Position numbers and translations under genes: made by a program
Assembly: GCA_020720805.1 (NCBI GenBank)
Contig: DYNZ01000009.1
Coordinates: forward strand, 1-64,000
DNA from: Leptospira biflexa
Lineage (GTDB): Bacteria > Spirochaetota > DYNZ01
Direction of reading: 5' to 3'
DNA: 64,000 nt
Notes under the pieces: generated by a model
Databases searched by the model: none
What the model saw: only the letters and a program-made list of their open reading frames with translations
What the model was told of the DNA's origin: nothing
Shown here: one piece after another, positions 52,591-61,036 of the stretch
How the letters are laid out: the number at the start of each line of letters is the position of its first letter
How positions within the stretch are numbered: position 1 is the stretch's first letter

Positions 52591-53017
52591 ATTTCTTTAA
52601 TACATGAAAAACAAAATTGCAAAATCAGATGGTTTAGGTCAATTTATATTTTTTTTCGAGTCAAAAATTTATTATATATAACTGAAAAAAAATGACAATT
52701 TTAAAAGTGGCCTTGAGGTGTGGCCGCTTCGAGAGCCTCAGCGACCGGAAATGAGCCTCGATGACCGGCATTTCGATAACCTCAATGACCGAGTTGGTCA
52801 CTGAGGTTATCGAAGTGACATCTCCCTAAAACCTCATCCAAGCCAACCCCCTACGCTGCTGTTTGCGGGCCACCCGACAACCGGCACAGCGAGGCATGGC
52901 AGGCACACCACACGATTCATTGCCTTGAAAATTTTCCGAGATCGAATATTGCCATTGACAATCAACCAATTCAGATTCATCTTTGGTTGCAAACCCGATT
53001 TTTCCTGGATGTAATTC
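52591..53017. other. Intergenic region before the three-domain protein gene
   Basis: The left part is A/T rich. The middle carries a repeat cluster (52,727-52,817). Directly after it, TCTCCCTAAAACCTCAT (52,821-52,837) is an exact 17-base copy of 51,531-51,547, the end of the broken TolB/CsgG-like gene. Minus-strand frames here (for example one ending GLAWMRF) look like remnants rather than genes. No clear promoter is seen for the gene at 53,018. Confidence 0.4.
52727..52817. repeat. Cluster of TTCGATAACCTCA-type units forming a long hairpin
   Basis: A unit like CTTCGATAACCTCAGTGACC occurs about four times: degenerate at 52,727-52,746 and 52,753-52,766, then at 52,769-52,790 and inverted at 52,796-52,817. 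The last two form a 22-base stem with a 5-base loop. The two differences between arms are A/G changes that still allow G-U pairing. No T-run is attached. It may be a REP-type element. Confidence 0.75.
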
Positions 53018-55399
53018 ATGATACCATTTCCGCAACAACCTCAGGGCATTCTTATCACTCAATGTCTCCAGAATGACTTTATCAAGCCGATTGGCAAGTA
53101 CGATCCTTTACCCAACTCACTCCATATCGGCTACCACGAGGCGATGCGACTGCACGGAGAAAATCCAGACCATGGTCCCATCATGACCATCATGAAATGG
53201 GCATACCAGCAGCCCCTGACGGAACTGGCGCTCATCCATATCCGCGACTGGCATGATGCCAGCGACCATGACGAACGACAGCACCTCGGTCAATTTGGTG
53301 ACCATTGTCTGGTGGATTCTCCTGGAGCAGCTTTTATCTTTGAGGATATCTTCCAAAATACCGCCACAAAGGAACGACATCGGATCGTAAACGCTTCCGG
53401 AATGAATGATTTTGTCGATACAGATCTACAGGCATATCTTGACCAGATAGCAGATTTTCCCGGTGGCAAAAAAATTCCTGTGGGAATCATGGGTGTATGG
53501 ACTGAGGCAAAGGTGCTCTTTCTGGCCTACGATATTGTCAGCCGCTATCCAAATTTTTCGGTTGGGGTCTGCTCTGCCCTGAGCGCCAGTTCATCCCGCT
53601 CCGCCCATTTCTTTGCACTAAACCAGATCGAATCGATACTCGGTGTGCAGGTGTTTGCCTCGATCGGAGCCTTCGCGCAGTTCCTCACGGGCAAAATGGC
53701 TGAATTAGAACCCCAGAGGCACAGTCGCATCGACGCACAGAAATTTCAGTTCTCAGATCAAATTGACGTCCGCGAAGAAGATCAAAAAATTCTTTCTTAC
53801 CTCTTCCGCGAATCAAAGCAGGCGCAGTTTAAGGTGCTTGACGGTGGTTTTTCTGGAAATCTTGTACTAAAATCTGCCAGCATAGATATGCATGGCCATC
53901 AGCAGGTTCCGGCAGTAGTAAAAATCGGCAACCGTGATCTCATCGCCAGAGAAAGGATGTCATTCGAACAGATCCAGGAGGTTCTGGGAAATAACGCCCC
54001 AAGTATCGTGGATTTTGCCGACGTAAACGACAGAGGCGGCATCAAATATAGGTATGCGTCTATGATCGGCTTCGGAGAGGAAGTACAGTCTTTTCAAAAA
54101 TATTTTTCTAAAACAAATGATATTACCTCGATTAAAAAAATCCTTGATCAGGTTTTCCTGAAGCAGCTGGGCAAACTATACGCAGCCGGAGAGATTGAGA
54201 AAATTAACCTGTTTCAATATTATGACTTTCAATCGAAATACGCTCCCGGAGTGCGCAGCAGGGTCGAGACTCTACTCGGATCGCCGGTACAGGGCGACTA
54301 TCTGCAGCTAACGGAAAGACTAAAAATTATCAACGTATGCCATTTTTATGAACAGGATCTCCAGAGTTTGCCGCAGTTAGCCTACAATGCCAGCTTTCTC
54401 GCCTACATCCATGGCGACCTAAATGGAGCTAATATTCTCATTGACTCTCATGAAAATATCTGGCTCATCGATTTCTTCCATACACACCGCGGACATATTC
54501 TCAAGGATCTTATCAAGCTGGAAAATGACATTCTTTATATCTTCTCCGGTATAGAGAATGAGCAGGAGCTAACCCTGGCCGTTCAACTCTCAGAGTTGTT
54601 ATATAATATTGCTGATCTCAGCGCTGAACTTCCCGCGTTACCAGACCATCTGGCGCACAACCAAAAGATTTTCAAATGCTACGAAACTGTTAAGATATTG
54701 CGCTCCTACTACCCTGATCTAATCCGCTGGGATCGCGATCCGATCCAACTTCATATTGCCATAATCCGTTATGCCATGCATACACTCTCCTTTGATGAAT
54801 CCAATCTCTGGCAAAAAAAATGGGCTCTCTATACCGGCGCACTTTGTGTCAATAAAATACGTGAGTATCTGGCCAGATCCCCTGTTTTGCGGGTAGATTT
54901 TTTGCCACTCTCGTTTGCCAATGAAGCCGCTATCGGCATCACCATACTGCCGGGAAGGCGGGATTGGCAGCGATCTCTATCTGAAGATATCCAGGAAATC
55001 CTGTCATTGGGCATCTCTGCGGTGGTCAGCCTTGTTACACTTGACGAGCTAAAGACCTACCAGGTCGAGACATTACACCTTGATCTGAGAGGCAAAAACC
55101 TGGAGGTTCTGCATTCGCCTATTCTCGACCAGGGGGTCCCATCTCTTGCCAATCTAACGGAGATCCTGAGTTGGATCGACCAGATGGCCGCAGCAGGAAA
55201 AAAGATTTTGATTCATTGCCTTGGGGGCCTGGGTAGGTCCGGCACAATCGCCGCCTGTTACCTTATCTGGAAAAATGGGGTACCGGCCCAAGAGGCTATA
55301 TCAATTGTCCGCAAAGCACGGTCAGAGCGCGCCATTGAATCGGCGCAGCAGCTCAATTTTATCAACGAATTCTACAAATCACAAGGAGAGTCAATATGA
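53018..55399 (+). CDS. Three-domain fusion: isochorismatase-like, phosphotransferase-like, dual-specificity phosphatase
   Basis: A 793-residue soluble protein. Residues 1-225 have the isochorismatase-like fold: ILITQCLQNDF (Asp20), then GVWTEAKVLFLAYDI, where the catalytic Cys position is Lys165, so hydrolysis is doubtful. Residues about 265-560 are phosphotransferase/APH-kinase-like: a glycine-rich GGFSGNLVLK, AVVKIGNR (likely nucleotide-binding Lys), YIHGDLNGANIL (H465, D467, N472) and IWLIDFFHTH (D485). Residues about 630-790 are a dual-specificity (CDKN3-like) phosphatase with HCLGGLGRSGT (C734, R740) and a WTD-type Asp not clearly placed. It overlaps the ferritin-like gene by four bases. 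Paired kinase and phosphatase activity is inference. Confidence 0.8.
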   Translation: MIPFPQQPQGILITQCLQNDFIKPIGKYDPLPNSLHIGYHEAMRLHGENPDHGPIMTIMKWAYQQPLTELALIHIRDWHDASDHDERQHLGQFGDHCLVDSPGAAFIFEDIFQNTATKERHRIVNASGMNDFVDTDLQAYLDQIADFPGGKKIPVGIMGVWTEAKVLFLAYDIVSRYPNFSVGVCSALSASSSRSAHFFALNQIESILGVQVFASIGAFAQFLTGKMAELEPQRHSRIDAQKFQFSDQIDVREEDQKILSYLFRESKQAQFKVLDGGFSGNLVLKSASIDMHGHQQVPAVVKIGNRDLIARERMSFEQIQEVLGNNAPSIVDFADVNDRGGIKYRYASMIGFGEEVQSFQKYFSKTNDITSIKKILDQVFLKQLGKLYAAGEIEKINLFQYYDFQSKYAPGVRSRVETLLGSPVQGDYLQLTERLKIINVCHFYEQDLQSLPQLAYNASFLAYIHGDLNGANILIDSHENIWLIDFFHTHRGHILKDLIKLENDILYIFSGIENEQELTLAVQLSELLYNIADLSAELPALPDHLAHNQKIFKCYETVKILRSYYPDLIRWDRDPIQLHIAIIRYAMHTLSFDESNLWQKKWALYTGALCVNKIREYLARSPVLRVDFLPLSFANEAAIGITILPGRRDWQRSLSEDIQEILSLGISAVVSLVTLDELKTYQVETLHLDLRGKNLEVLHSPILDQGVPSLANLTEILSWIDQMAAAGKKILIHCLGGLGRSGTIAACYLIWKNGVPAQEAISIVRKARSERAIESAQQLNFINEFYKSQGESI

Positions 55400-55896
55400 A
55401 TATTTATGAAATAGCGCTGGAAGCCGAAACCCAGAGCGAAAAAATCTACCGCGATCTTTCCAAAAAAGCAACAAATAACGAAATCCGTTCTATTCTTTCA
55501 ATGTTAGCTGACGACGAAGCCAGACATAGCCAGTTCATCAAAGACTTTATCGCAACTCACAAAATGGATCCTGATACCTTTAGCCAGACTGTTGTACTAC
55601 AGAAAGCTGCTGATTTGTTTCACTCAATGAAAACAAGGGACTCGTTTGAGGCAGAGGATCTTTCCCAGGAGGAGATATACAATCTGGCAATTTCCATGGA
55701 AAAGGAGAGCATGACACGTTACCAGACAGCGGCCCATGCTGCGACAAAACTGGAAGAAAAAAAATTTTTACTTTTTCTTTCGGCGGAGGAGGATAAACAC
55801 AGACTGCTCATAGAGAATATGCTGCATTTCGTAAAAGCTCCCAAGGTATTTCTCGATAAAGATCATTTTAATTTTTTTGACAATATCCCGGCATGA
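55396..55896 (+). CDS. Ferritin-like di-iron protein (rubrerythrin-type helical bundle)
   Basis: A 166-residue four-helix bundle. The iron-binding pattern of the ferritin/rubrerythrin superfamily is present: ALEAETQSEKIYRDL (first Glu), MLADDEARHSQFIKDF (E-x-x-H), ISMEKESMTRYQTAA (Glu) and LSAEEDKHRLLIENM (E-x-x-H). There is no C-terminal rubredoxin domain. It could reduce peroxide, oxidise iron or act in stress response. GGAG lies before the ATG, which overlaps the stop of the three-domain gene, so the two products are probably made together. Confidence 0.9.
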   Translation: MNIYEIALEAETQSEKIYRDLSKKATNNEIRSILSMLADDEARHSQFIKDFIATHKMDPDTFSQTVVLQKAADLFHSMKTRDSFEAEDLSQEEIYNLAISMEKESMTRYQTAAHAATKLEEKKFLLFLSAEEDKHRLLIENMLHFVKAPKVFLDKDHFNFFDNIPA

Positions 55897-55961
55897 AAGC
55901 AGGGATATGCCTCAAAAAAAAATAAACTATATATTCGAAACACTTTGGTTCTCGGGTTTTA

Positions 55962-56031
55962 TACTGGCTAAAGGGTGCGTCGACATCGCTGGCGTTGCCT
56001 TGCGATATCCGAAAACCAAAATGCCTTTAGT
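55962..56031 (-). repeat. Dispersed intergenic repeat, copy C
   Basis: A 70-base module nearly identical to 39-109 (only a few differences, such as GTC/ATC and GTT/ATT). It ends inside the stop codon region of the chemoreceptor gene at 56,027, so the terminal TAA is part of the repeat (TAAAGGCATTTTGG on the minus strand). Modules 2 and 4 of the family are missing here. Confidence 0.9.
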
Positions 56032-58078
56032 GTACCTTAAAATATTTAATTAAATCTTCAAGCCTGGCAACGTGAGCAGCTATCGCATCTGAACTGACCG
56101 CCAACTCCTCGCTGGACGCAGAATTATCCTGAGCCACCTCATTCAAAGTCTCAGTAGAACGCGATATTTCTGAGATGGCGACACGTTCCTCCTCTATAGC
56201 ATGCATAATTTTATCAGCCCTGTTTAAAAAATGTTCTGCGTCGCCATGAAGAACTTTATTGATTTCCATATCCTGCGCCATCAGCTCACTAACAGTCTTA
56301 ACTGTTTTACCAAAGGCCTCCAAACCCTTAAAGACAGACTCAAGGCTGACAATGACATCCTGCAGAGATTTCCCGGAGGCGACAATACTTCCGCTTGTCT
56401 GTTGCATGATTCTCGAGATACTTTTTGAATTATCGCCTGTCTGGGTGGCTAATTTTCCTATTTCATCAGCGACCACGGCAAAACCCTTACCGGCATCTCC
56501 TGCCCTGGCCGCTTCAATCGCCGCATTCAAGGACAACAGGTTTGTCTGATCAGAAATATCGTCGATGGTAGAAGCGTAGCTAAGCATACTGGCTGCATCA
56601 GCATTTGAGCGCTCCATCTGTTCGCGGGAAGTATTTAATTTATGACGAATACTGTCAATAATTTTATCTAACTGATTGCGCACTTCCAGCGCACGCGCCA
56701 TCTCTCCCTCTTCCCGTGTCACAAGTGAGTTCAACTTCATTATATTTTCTATCAGAACCTTCGTCCTGCTATGTTGATACTCCATTGTTTCAAAGATGCT
56801 TTTATTGCCGCTGGTAATCTCTTCTATCGTCGCACTAAGCTGCTCTGCTGTCGCTGCTGTTGTCTGGCTTTTAGCTGAAAGATCATCCGATGTTTTCGCC
56901 ATTTCTGCGGCAGAGGTGTTCACCTCATGCGTCATATTTTGCGAAATCTGAATAATCTCCTTCAATTTTTTCGACATTTGAACCATAGCCGCCGATAGCT
57001 GTCCGATTTCATCCCTGGATGGCCAGGTAGTAAAATTCTGGCGCAACTCTCCTCCGGCAATTTTTGACATCTCATCTGATATTATTGTAATGGGCCGTAC
57101 AACCTTTCGATCGAGAAACAGAATTAAAATAATAATAAAAACAGTCGCTGCACCCATAATAAAAACAATCACTCCAGCCAGTAGAAAGATGCTTTTATTG
57201 ATAGACGAAGCAATCTCATCTGATTGTTTTCCAAGTATATACAGACCGATCTCCTTACCATCAAGTCCCTTAATACTTTGCGCAATTGTCAAATACTTGC
57301 TATCATAAGAATAAGACGACAAAGCCATTTCTATGGAAAAATCTTTACTTTGCAGATAAGTCAAAAAAGGTTTATCAAAATCCTTTTGGCTTAGCGTATA
57401 AGAAAACATCCTGGGATTTTTTTGCAGCGATTTCGCCAGGGGGAGGTAGTCATTTTTTATAAAATAGGCAAAATCAGTATTTTCCGGTTTCAGGCCACGC
57501 TGCAGAGAGTTCCACCCACCCTCAAAATTTACCATCCCAATAAACTGATTTTTCGAAAAAACAGGATATAGACCCTTCAGTCGCAGACCCCTGGGAGCGT
57601 ACTCCATGACCACCAGAGGCTTTTGATTTTTTTGAACCAATTTGAAAGCATCAGAATAGGTTAGCTTTTCGCCAAAACTACCGGGATCCCAGGGTTTAGC
57701 AAAAGAAATGAGATCCTTTGTGATTAAATGGATATTCACATTGCGAAAGGGAGTATTCTCTTTTAATATTTTACCATACTCCTTGAGCATATTGATACAT
57801 GCATCCCTGTCTCCCTTAAACATGGCATCCCTGATAAGGGGATTATTTGCTATCTGAAGCGAATTCGTTAACCAGACATCCTCCTTTGCCTTTACTACAT
57901 TTTTCAGGTCAACGCGCAGGGATTGAGCGCTTTTCCGGAGAACCCCTTCTTTAATATTTTGAAATTGATAATAGATAAACGGCAACAGAACCACAAGGGA
58001 AACCAGAAACACAATTCCTACCAGAATAGTTAATTTGACCCTTAAAGAGAATCGTGATATATGTAAACTTTTATTCAT
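56027..58078 (-). CDS. Methyl-accepting chemotaxis protein with Cache-type sensor domain
   Basis: A protein of about 683 residues. A first membrane helix (about 15-37) leads to a periplasmic domain of about 260 residues (Cache-like; [32 protein letters not shown]-type pattern around [16 protein letters not shown]). A second helix (about 298-322), HAMP domain ([18 protein letters not shown]) and signalling helices follow, with hairpin [28 protein letters not shown] near 510. No C-terminal methylase-docking pentapeptide. The ATG at 58,078 is preferred to a GTG 15 bases before it. The gene follows the histidine-kinase gene on the same strand after 130 bases. Ligand unknown. Confidence 0.93.
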   Translation of the reverse strand: MNKSLHISRFSLRVKLTILVGIVFLVSLVVLLPFIYYQFQNIKEGVLRKSAQSLRVDLKNVVKAKEDVWLTNSLQIANNPLIRDAMFKGDRDACINMLKEYGKILKENTPFRNVNIHLITKDLISFAKPWDPGSFGEKLTYSDAFKLVQKNQKPLVVMEYAPRGLRLKGLYPVFSKNQFIGMVNFEGGWNSLQRGLKPENTDFAYFIKNDYLPLAKSLQKNPRMFSYTLSQKDFDKPFLTYLQSKDFSIEMALSSYSYDSKYLTIAQSIKGLDGKEIGLYILGKQSDEIASSINKSIFLLAGVIVFIMGAATVFIIILILFLDRKVVRPITIISDEMSKIAGGELRQNFTTWPSRDEIGQLSAAMVQMSKKLKEIIQISQNMTHEVNTSAAEMAKTSDDLSAKSQTTAATAEQLSATIEEITSGNKSIFETMEYQHSRTKVLIENIMKLNSLVTREEGEMARALEVRNQLDKIIDSIRHKLNTSREQMERSNADAASMLSYASTIDDISDQTNLLSLNAAIEAARAGDAGKGFAVVADEIGKLATQTGDNSKSISRIMQQTSGSIVASGKSLQDVIVSLESVFKGLEAFGKTVKTVSELMAQDMEINKVLHGDAEHFLNRADKIMHAIEEERVAISEISRSTETLNEVAQDNSASSEELAVSSDAIAAHVARLEDLIKYFKVH

Positions 58079-58208
58079 TTTAGCATCCGGCACACGAAAT
58101 TCATAAGCAATTAAAATTCAGATTAGTTGGGCATTCGAATTTGTCGATTATTTTTTATTTAGACAGATCATAAAGTTGCCACCCATTTCGGCACACCGCT
58201 CGCTATAT

Positions 58209-60506
58209 CTATATTTTTAAGCTCCTTTGCATCGGCAGCTTGATTATAAATTTTGCCCCACGCCCTGGCTGTGACTCAACTGACATCTCGCCATAATGAT
58301 TTTCAGTGATTATAAAATAAGATAGACTTAACCCTAAACCTGTACCTGATCCTACGGGTTTTGTGGTGTAAAAAGGCTCAAAAATCCTGCTTTTAATCTC
58401 TTCTGTCATACCAGGTCCATTGTCCTCGATTACGACTCGAATCCTATCCGCTTGCTTCATCACGCGCAAAATAAATTGCGGACCATTTCCCGACTCGACG
58501 AAATCTTTTCTCATGGAAAAATATTCTGCCATTGCCTGGGCACCATTACGCAGAATATTGATAAAAACCTGTTGCATCTTACCCTCTTCGCATGGAACCA
58601 TGGGGAGATTTTCTTCATATTCTTTAACAATTCGAATATTTTTAAAATCATATTTCTTCTTCAGGTCATAATCCGTGGAGGCAAGTTCAAGACTTTTATC
58701 CAGCAGCTCTTCAATTTTATGGCTGGAAATAAAATTTTCATTTTTTCTCGCAAAACTCAAGATATTATTCACGATTCCGGCTATCCTGATTCCCGAATCA
58801 TTGATCGCCTTCAGCATTCTAGGTATGCTACGCAACTCCATATACGATTTCATTTTAGACAGATCCAGATCAACCTGTTGCGCAGCCCTGCGGTTGGCCC
58901 CCAAAGCCTCATTCGTTAACCTGCTGGTTAAATTTTGCGCTGACTGCATCATTCCAGCCAGAGGATTATTGATCTCATGAGCCATTCCTGCTGCCAGGCC
59001 GCCAACCGAGAGCATCTTTTCTGACTGGATTATCATCTCCTGAGATCTTTTCCGTTCTGTAATATCCCTGACCACAGCCAAAATTCTGTGCTCATCATCA
59101 ATATGTGAGGCGCGCAAATGCACCTCAACCCAGAAAAGCTCTCCAGTCAGTTTGCGAGCGCGCCACTCAAAAGTTTGCGGCCCTTGCTGAACCGCCCTTT
59201 TAATTTTTTGCAAGGCGTTTTCTACGGTATAAGGATGATAACCTGCGCTAAATTTTTCGATAGTGTGCCCAAGAACATCACGGCGCTCGCAGGCAAACAT
59301 CTTCAACATCGGCTCGTTCACATCCACGACTATACCTGTTTCTAGCTCATGAATATAAATTGCATCCAGACCAGCATTAAAAATTTCTCTATACTTTCTC
59401 TCCTGCCTGGCAAGCTCCTGTTCACTTTTTTTCCGTTCAGAAATATTTCGTATGATGCTTAAAATACAGTTCTCCTGATGAATCGTGATTTTAGCAGATG
59501 TGATCTCAGCGTCAAATAGAACTCCTGATTTATCCATGGCTTTTATTTCCAATCCGCGGATAAACCCCTCCTGATCCAGCAGATACCTCATTTTACGTTT
59601 ATCCTCCAGATCGGCAATTACATGCATCGATTCGATAGTACCTCCCAACGCCTCATCGCGCGAATACCCAAACATGCGCTCAAAGCCATAATTGATATCT
59701 AAAAGCTTGTCTGTCTGCTGGTAAGATATGGCCACCGCATCCGGGCTGAGATAAAACGCTTTTGAGAATCTATCCTCCGCGTCCTTGATAGCGCTGATAT
59801 TTTTTTCCGTCTGTATCAGCAGCTCATTAAAATAATCTGTTAGTTGCCCCAACTCATCGCTGCTGTTTCTGGCAACTCTTTTCGAATAATCTTTACTGAC
59901 AGCAATCTCCTGCATGCCGGACTGAAGCCGATAAATAGGCTCAAAAATAATTTTTTGAAGGCGCGAAATCATAAAAAAAGTGAGAATGGCTGCAATCAAA
60001 ATGGTTGCGCTAACAGCCGTGAGACTGCGCATCACTGAGGTATCGACCCGCGCGCTGGAAGTGCGGATGACCAATCTTGCCTTTATATTTCCTGAGCTCT
60101 GGATTACCGCGCATGAAACAAAGCCTAGATCTGTTTTCGTTGTGCCGCATTCGGGAATGCTTCCTTCTGATATTTTTTCTGTACCAGGGAGGCTCCACTG
60201 TGCTAAAATCACCTTGTCATCATCGAACACTGCAGCGGCAGTTACATCCTGCCTTTTTTTCAAAGTATTCAAAATCGTGATCGCATCCGTTGCATCACGA
60301 AAGGCAACCGCAGCTTCAAGGTTGGCTGCGAGGATACGCGTGATTGAATTTAGATCCTTTTGATAATAGGTGTAATGGGTATTGTGCTGAAACATAACCA
60401 GGGCAGAACCGGAAATCAGCAAAGCCGTTATACCAGATACCAAGGAAATAAGAACCATTTTCTGCCGGATCGAAAACCCAGACAGACGAATCCCTAAGCC
60501 TGACAT
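58209..60506 (-). CDS. Membrane sensor histidine kinase (CHASE8-HAMP-PAS-PAS-HisKA)
   Basis: A 765-residue kinase. Two membrane helices (about 14-36 and 158-180) bracket a periplasmic domain of the CHASE8 type (LNSITRILAANLEAAVAFRD, KKRQDVTAAAVFDDDKVIL). A HAMP domain (RNSSDELGQLTDYFNELL) is followed by two PAS/PAC modules (residues about 245-360 and 365-480). HisKA has the acceptor His in AGMAHEINNPLAGMMQ (about 507). HATPase boxes are NILRNGAQAMAEYF, EDNGPGM and GSGTGLGLSLSYFI. It overlaps the YfiR-like gene by one base. No response regulator is adjacent. The signal may come through the YfiR-like protein. Confidence 0.92.
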   Translation of the reverse strand: MSGLGIRLSGFSIRQKMVLISLVSGITALLISGSALVMFQHNTHYTYYQKDLNSITRILAANLEAAVAFRDATDAITILNTLKKRQDVTAAAVFDDDKVILAQWSLPGTEKISEGSIPECGTTKTDLGFVSCAVIQSSGNIKARLVIRTSSARVDTSVMRSLTAVSATILIAAILTFFMISRLQKIIFEPIYRLQSGMQEIAVSKDYSKRVARNSSDELGQLTDYFNELLIQTEKNISAIKDAEDRFSKAFYLSPDAVAISYQQTDKLLDINYGFERMFGYSRDEALGGTIESMHVIADLEDKRKMRYLLDQEGFIRGLEIKAMDKSGVLFDAEITSAKITIHQENCILSIIRNISERKKSEQELARQERKYREIFNAGLDAIYIHELETGIVVDVNEPMLKMFACERRDVLGHTIEKFSAGYHPYTVENALQKIKRAVQQGPQTFEWRARKLTGELFWVEVHLRASHIDDEHRILAVVRDITERKRSQEMIIQSEKMLSVGGLAAGMAHEINNPLAGMMQSAQNLTSRLTNEALGANRRAAQQVDLDLSKMKSYMELRSIPRMLKAINDSGIRIAGIVNNILSFARKNENFISSHKIEELLDKSLELASTDYDLKKKYDFKNIRIVKEYEENLPMVPCEEGKMQQVFINILRNGAQAMAEYFSMRKDFVESGNGPQFILRVMKQADRIRVVIEDNGPGMTEEIKSRIFEPFYTTKPVGSGTGLGLSLSYFIITENHYGEMSVESQPGRGAKFIIKLPMQRSLKI

Positions 60507-61036
60507 CAGTTCCTCCCGGTAACCAGACTGGCAATGCGCAGCAAGCGGGCATTGATGTGCAATCCGCTCTTTTTCACCGCTTCCAGATTGATGGAAAATC
60601 CGAGCCGCTCCTGATCTGAATGAAATTGAACCATACCTCCGGATGCGATAAAATTGGATTCAGAGCCGATAGTGAGAATAGGCTTGCCTTCAAGGCTTTG
60701 CAAAATATTTTTTATGGTATAACTGCTGTCATAAGGGATAAAGGCGATATGGCAGCAGTCTGATGTATCACCGCGACGCACGATTACATTTTTGCCCGAC
60801 GCCAGACGCCCGTTTAAGCCCTGAAAGGTTTCGTTATAACGGGTTCTTCCATAAACACAGATCACAATAGACTCCTCCGCCAAAACCCTCTCCGGCCACT
60901 GCACAAAGGGAATAAATTTATAGGTAAAAGCTGAGGTCATGACATATTTATCGTAATCAACTCCAAAGGCAAGGGTGCCAGAAAGGAGGATCAAAACACT
61001 CCAGAATACATTCCGGAATACAAATTTCTTCATCAT
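60506..61036 (-). CDS. YfiR-like periplasmic protein (DUF4154)
   Basis: A protein of about 176 residues with a signal peptide (residues about 8-25, ending GTLAFG). The YfiR/DUF4154 pattern is TSAFTYKFIPFVQWPER, IVICVYGRTRYNETF, GKPILTIGSESNFIASGGMVQF and LGFSINLEAVKKSGLHINARLLRIA. YfiR proteins are periplasmic partners that control a neighbouring membrane sensor (a diguanylate cyclase in Pseudomonas). Here the neighbour is a CHASE8 histidine kinase, so a similar relation is inferred. The ATG at 61,036 overlaps the TonB-receptor stop (TAATG). Confidence 0.9.
   Translation of the reverse strand: MMKKFVFRNVFWSVLILLSGTLAFGVDYDKYVMTSAFTYKFIPFVQWPERVLAEESIVICVYGRTRYNETFQGLNGRLASGKNVIVRRGDTSDCCHIAFIPYDSSYTIKNILQSLEGKPILTIGSESNFIASGGMVQFHSDQERLGFSINLEAVKKSGLHINARLLRIASLVTGRN

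Noticed and set aside
52727-52817. A CRISPR array
   Set aside because: Units are degenerate, unevenly spaced and partly inverted; no cas genes are present.
52826-53062. Minus-strand frames ending GLAWMRF or GWLG
   Set aside because: They overlap the real gene start at 53,018 and seem to be shadow or remnant sequence.
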